A stretch of 8,583 nucleotides of DNA, from NCBI GenBank assembly GCA_035294325.1, contig DATGLE010000295.1, positions 1 through 8,583 of the forward strand. The letters run 5' to 3'. The position numbers and the translations under genes are program-made. Origin of the DNA: DATGLE01 sp035294325 (lineage in GTDB: Bacteria; Chloroflexota; Ktedonobacteria; Ktedonobacterales; Ktedonobacteraceae). Below are positions 5,666 through 8,583 of the stretch, one piece after another (position 1 is the first letter of the stretch; every line of letters starts with the position of its first letter). The notes beneath the pieces were generated by a model. It made no database searches, was not told the origin of the DNA, and saw only the letters and a list, made by a program, of their open reading frames with translations.

Positions 5666-5674
5666 TGCCCATCG
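5660..5674. repeat. Right copy of 15-bp inverted repeat enclosing the tandem array
   Basis: CGCCCCTGCCCATCG, exact reverse complement of 5380-5394. It overlaps the end of the truncated fourth repeat unit, where unit sequence gives way to unique sequence. Confidence 0.8.
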
Positions 5675-5724
5675 TGTGAACAGAGAAACGGCCTGGCGCC
5701 GCTGCAAGTAAGGAGTCTTTGCTG

Positions 5725-8205
5725 ATGACTGATCGGATCGAACACCTGCTGGAGCAACTGACGCTTGAGGAAAAGGTCTCGCTGCTGGCTGGAGCCGATA
5801 TGTGGCATACCGTCGTTATCGAACGGCTCGGCATCCCTGCTTTGAAGGTCTCCGATGGTCCCAACGGCGCTCGCGGCGACACCTTCGCTGGCGGCACCAC
5901 GGCAGCCTGCTTTCCCTCCGGCATCGCGCTGGCCTCCACCTGGAATACCGCCCTTGTCGAGCGCATCGGGCAGGCGCTGGCCCAGGAGACGAAAAGCAAA
6001 GGCGCGCGCGTCCTGCTGGGACCAACCGTCAACATCCATCGCTCCCCGCTCGGCGGGCGCAACTTTGAAAGCTTCTCCGAAGATCCCTACCTGACCGCGC
6101 GCATGGCCGTCGCCTATATTACCGGCTTGCAGAGCCAGGGGGTGGGTGCGACGGTGAAGCACTACGTCTGTAACGACTCCGAATTTGAGCGCACAACCAT
6201 CAGCGTCGAGGTGGACGAGCGGGCGCTGCGCGAGATCTATTTGCCGCCATTCGAGGCCGCCGTGCGCGAGGCCGGAACCTGGGCGCTTATGGCCTCCTAC
6301 AACCTGGTCAACGGCATCGCCGCGAGCGAGAATCCCTATCTGCTGCAAGAGATCCTGCGCCGCGAATGGGGCTTCGATGGCGCAGTGATCTCCGACTGGT
6401 TCCTCTCGGTCAAGAGCACAGCCGCTTCGATCAACGCCGGGCTGGATCTGGAGATGCCGGGACCCGGGGTATGGCGTGGTGAGAAACTGCTGCGGGCAGT
6501 CAAAAACGGCGAGGTGGCCGAAAGCGCCATCGATGCGAGCGTGCGTTACCTGCTGCTCCTGCTGAGCAGAACCGGCAAATTCGAGCAGCCAGAGGAGGAG
6601 GCGGAGCAGGCGCTGGATCGTCCAGAGCATCGCGCTTTGATCCGCGAGGCGGTCGGCGAGGGCATCGTGCTGCTGAAGAACGAGAATAACGTCCTGCCCC
6701 TGCGGCGCGAGCATCTCGAATCGCTGGCGATCATTGGCCCCGCCGCGAAAACAGCTTATATCATGGGTGGAGGCAGCGCACAGGTCAACGCGCATTACCG
6801 CGTCACGCCTTTTGATGGGGTAATGGCGAAGGTGGGCGAGCAGGTCCGCGTTGGCTACGAAGAGGGCTGCACCAACTATAAACTGTTGCCCCTGCTCGAT
6901 CCGCAGAGCTTGCTGGCCGGGGACAGTGGCACAGAGCACGGCCTTACCGTCGAGTATTTCAACGACCCCGCTCCCGGCGGCGTTCCCGTCTGGACGGAGC
7001 AGCGGGCATCCACGGAACTGCTCTGGCTCGGCCCACCCCCGGAGCCGGTGAATGTCCACCAGTTCGCGATTCGGGCCACCGGGCGCTTTACGCCACCGGA
7101 GACAGGCAGCTACACCTTTAGCCTGGTGAGCGCGGGGGCGAGTCGCCTCCTGCTCAACAGCCGCGAACTCATCGACAACTGGAGCAGCCAGATCCCCGGC
7201 GACAGCTATTTCGGAATGGGATCCGCCGAGCGCCGCACGAGCATCGAACTGAGCGCCGGCCAGGAATATAGCATCGCGCTCGAATACAGCAAGAGCGCGT
7301 TTAATATGCTCTCGGCTGTACGCCTGGGCTGCCTGCCGCCGCAGCCCGCCGACAAGATAGAGCGAGCCGTGTCGCTGGCGCGGCAGGCGGATGTCGCGCT
7401 CGTCTTCGCTGGCCTGGGCGGCGAGTGGGATAGCGAGGGCTTTGATCGCGCCGATATGGCGCTGCCGGGGGAGCAGAATACGCTGATCGAGCAGGTCGCG
7501 CGAGCCAACCCGCGCACCGTTGTTGTGCTCAATATCGGCTCGGCCATCGATATGCCCTGGCTGGAGCATGTGGCCGGAGTCGTGGTGGCCTGGTATCCCG
7601 GCCAGGAGTGCGGCAACGCCATTGCCGATGTGCTCTTCGGGGACGTGACGCCTTCTGGCAAGCTGCCACAGACCTTCCCCGTGCGCCTGGAGGACAACCC
7701 CTCTTACCTCAACTTTCCCGGGGAGAACGGCAGGGTGCGCTACGGGGAAGGGATCTTTGTGGGCTATCGCTACTACGAGAAGAAGAAAATCAGCCCGCTC
7801 TTCCCGTTCGGCTTCGGCCTCTCATATACGACCTTCGACTACGGCTCCCTGCGTCTGAGCGCGCAGCAAATAAAGCCTGGCGAGACGCTTCGGGTCTCCG
7901 TCGATGTGACCAATAGCGGGGAGCGCAGCGGGCAGGAGGTCGTGCAGCTCTACGTGCGCGACCTCAAGGCGCGGCTGCACCGGCCCGAAAAAGAACTCAA
8001 AGCCTTCGCGAAAGTCATGCTGGCGCCGGGCGAACGCCAGACCGTCACTCTCCCCCTGACGCAGAAAGCTCTGGCCTGCTTTGATGACCGTGAGCACGCC
8101 TGGATAGCCGGGGCTGGCGAGTTCGAGGTCCTGGTCGGCGCCTCATCGCAAGACATCCGCGCCCGCGCGACCTTCACGCTGACGGATTCGGCTCATTGGC
8201 TGTAA
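5725..8205 (+). CDS. Glycoside hydrolase family 3 beta-glucosidase with inserted PA14 domain
   Basis: An 826-residue retaining glycosidase, probably a beta-glucosidase or related exo-enzyme. The GH3 TIM barrel covers roughly residues 5-285: SDGPNGARG (43-51), the KHYVCNDSE catalytic-barrel motif (145-153) and GFDGAVISDWFLSV (216-229), with D224 the expected nucleophile. The alpha/beta sandwich begins near 310 and is interrupted by a PA14 domain at about 405-540 (GLTVEYFND, then F.I.ATGRFTPPETGSYTF). It resumes with GGEWDSEGFDRADMALPG (565-582), where E571 is the likely acid/base by analogy with PA14-containing GH3 enzymes. A fibronectin III-like domain ends the protein (about 720-815). There is no signal peptide or membrane anchor, so it should be cytoplasmic and act on imported oligosaccharides or glycosides. 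The ATG at 5725 has TAAGGAG nine bases upstream; the TTG at 5719 is too close to that site. It is downstream of HxlR on the same strand but separated by 391 bp, so an operon is unlikely. Confidence 0.94.
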   Translation: MTDRIEHLLEQLTLEEKVSLLAGADMWHTVVIERLGIPALKVSDGPNGARGDTFAGGTTAACFPSGIALASTWNTALVERIGQALAQETKSKGARVLLGPTVNIHRSPLGGRNFESFSEDPYLTARMAVAYITGLQSQGVGATVKHYVCNDSEFERTTISVEVDERALREIYLPPFEAAVREAGTWALMASYNLVNGIAASENPYLLQEILRREWGFDGAVISDWFLSVKSTAASINAGLDLEMPGPGVWRGEKLLRAVKNGEVAESAIDASVRYLLLLLSRTGKFEQPEEEAEQALDRPEHRALIREAVGEGIVLLKNENNVLPLRREHLESLAIIGPAAKTAYIMGGGSAQVNAHYRVTPFDGVMAKVGEQVRVGYEEGCTNYKLLPLLDPQSLLAGDSGTEHGLTVEYFNDPAPGGVPVWTEQRASTELLWLGPPPEPVNVHQFAIRATGRFTPPETGSYTFSLVSAGASRLLLNSRELIDNWSSQIPGDSYFGMGSAERRTSIELSAGQEYSIALEYSKSAFNMLSAVRLGCLPPQPADKIERAVSLARQADVALVFAGLGGEWDSEGFDRADMALPGEQNTLIEQVARANPRTVVVLNIGSAIDMPWLEHVAGVVVAWYPGQECGNAIADVLFGDVTPSGKLPQTFPVRLEDNPSYLNFPGENGRVRYGEGIFVGYRYYEKKKISPLFPFGFGLSYTTFDYGSLRLSAQQIKPGETLRVSVDVTNSGERSGQEVVQLYVRDLKARLHRPEKELKAFAKVMLAPGERQTVTLPLTQKALACFDDREHAWIAGAGEFEVLVGASSQDIRARATFTLTDSAHWL

Positions 8206-8408
8206 ATCGCCAACCAGGATCGGCAATATGGCGATACTGGAAACCAGGGCTGTCCGCGCAGACCTGGCTGTTCCTCATCTTCTGCCTTTTTAGCTTCCTA
8301 TCCCACTGATTCTCCCATTTCTCCTGGGGTCAACGTCCCTTTCTAAACCGCTTTCGCTCCTCAGATCGGGATTCGCTCTGCAATCGTCTTGTTGCGTAAT
8401 TCATGACA
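8206..8408. other. Intergenic region after GH3 with a weak stem-loop
   Basis: No gene is supported. CCAGG (8244-8248) and CCTGG (8263-8267) form a stem with an inner CTG/CAG continuation; the nearest T-run is about 20 bases further on, so it is at most a weak terminator. The rest is pyrimidine-rich on the plus strand with no recognisable signal. Confidence 0.5.
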
Positions 8409-8453
8409 GGGCCGCCGGATACCCCCACGATTCATCTGGGGGTAAGGCGGCCC
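8409..8453. repeat. IS left-end hairpin (TnpA recognition structure)
   Basis: An outer stem GGGCCGCC/GGCGGCCC (8409-8416 with 8446-8453) and an inner stem TACCCCCA/TGGGGGTA (8420-8427 with 8437-8444) are separated by a 3-nt against 1-nt internal bulge, with a 9-nt loop. Bulged hairpins of this kind are what IS200/IS605 TnpA dimers bind. Confidence 0.8.
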
Positions 8454-8483
8454 AACGTGGCTCTTCCGAAAAGCTAGAACATC

Positions 8484-8492
8484 TGTTACAAT
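8484..8492 (+). promoter_or_regulatory. Possible extended -10 promoter of tnpA
   Basis: TGTTACAAT ends eight bases before the tnpA ATG. If used, the transcript would start at or next to the start codon, so the mRNA would be nearly leaderless; this agrees with the absence of a ribosome binding site. No clear -35 is seen. Confidence 0.3.
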
Positions 8493-8499
8493 GCTGTAG

Positions 8500-8583
8500 A
8501 TGGACACACAGCATACCAAACACGTGACGTATAAGCTGGCCTATCACTTTGTCTGGTGCCCCAAATACCGGAAAAAGATTCTG
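8500..8583 (+). CDS. tnpA: IS200/IS605-family transposase TnpA (Y1 HUH), N-terminal 28 residues
   Basis: The visible start, MDTQHTKHVTYKLAYHFVWC followed by PKYRKKIL, is the conserved N-terminus of Y1 transposases (pattern YHLVWCPKYRRKVL, first beta strand). The HUH histidines and catalytic tyrosine lie beyond the window. The start is fixed by an in-frame TAG immediately upstream (8497-8499). No Shine-Dalgarno sequence is visible. TnpA cuts and joins single-stranded IS ends during transposition. Whether the gene is intact cannot be judged here. Confidence 0.9.
   Translation, partial: MDTQHTKHVTYKLAYHFVWCPKYRKKIL

Larger units (their letters stand above)
5334..5724. other. 391-bp intergenic region between HxlR and GH3 genes
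   Basis: No coding sequence is supported here. It holds a lone TATACT at 5352-5357 without a matching -35, then the tandem repeat array and its flanking inverted repeat, and finally the GH3 ribosome binding site TAAGGAG at 5709-5715. Long minus-strand frames crossing this region are translations of the repeat and the GH3 antisense strand. Confidence 0.8.
8409..8583 (+). mobile_element. Left end of an IS200/IS605-type insertion sequence (cut by window edge)
   Basis: A subterminal imperfect palindrome followed 46 bp later by a Y1 transposase start is the standard left-end layout of IS200/IS605 elements, which lack terminal inverted repeats and move as single-stranded circles through TnpA recognition of such hairpins. 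The exact left boundary (cleavage site, a few bases to some tens of bases before 8409) cannot be fixed from the sequence alone, nor can the presence of tnpB, which would lie beyond the window. Confidence 0.8.

Noticed and set aside
5248..7569. A 773-residue open frame on the minus strand antisense to GH3
   Set aside because: It runs opposite a clear GH3 gene with full catalytic motifs, its N-terminal part matches no family I recognise, and its repetitive C-terminal part is only a translation of the tandem DNA repeat. High GC content produces such frames.
8244..8292. Intrinsic terminator for GH3
   Set aside because: The stem is short with a mismatch, and the T-run is about 20 bases away from it, so it does not meet the usual pattern.

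Overview
The window reads as chromosomal DNA from a moderately high-GC bacterium, most likely a Chloroflexota of the Ktedonobacteria type. That placement is inferred from the mix of families, the GC-biased codon use, the large intergenic repeat load and the IS200/IS605 insertion; no rRNA or marker gene confirms it.

Layout. Four minus-strand genes fill the left half. A phosphosulfolactate synthase (ComA)-like gene is cut by the left edge (1-208) and overlaps by four bases (ATGA) an upstream MmgE/PrpD-family gene (205-1590), so these two form a tight operon. Then come an ADP-ribosylglycohydrolase (1951-2970) and a 12-TM major facilitator drug-type transporter (3140-4438). Divergent from the transporter is a small HxlR/DUF24 regulator (4863-5333, plus), followed by a glycoside hydrolase family 3 enzyme with an inserted PA14 domain (5725-8205, plus). 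The right edge holds the left end and first 28 codons of an IS200/IS605-type Y1 transposase (from about 8409).

How the genes work together. The clearest regulatory unit is the HxlR-MFS pair. A near-perfect 19-bp palindrome (4496-4514) lies where a predicted minus-strand promoter for the transporter and a predicted plus-strand promoter for the regulator overlap. This suggests that the HxlR protein, which keeps the N-terminal cysteine of redox-sensing DUF24 proteins, represses both itself and the efflux pump. PrpD-like and ComA-like proteins are probably translated together in an uncharacterised small-molecule pathway. The GH3 enzyme has no signal peptide and probably splits imported oligosaccharides. 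A decayed fragment of a sugar ABC permease (about 1728-1892) sits 3.8 kb away on the same strand.

The intergenic DNA is the most unusual part. It holds five long, mostly perfect inverted repeats (1893-1955, 3053-3113, 4591-4647, 4684-4723, 4756-4824) with tiny 3-5 nt loops. Three are followed directly by a GC-rich tail of the form GGCGAGCGCCGCAGGCGC, suggesting one dispersed repeat family whose stems differ in sequence. Three of them fill the predicted roughly 330-nt leader of the HxlR gene, and two begin at or near the stop codons of minus-strand genes. Between HxlR and GH3 is a tandem array of about 66-bp units (3 full plus 1 partial), enclosed by a 15-bp inverted repeat.
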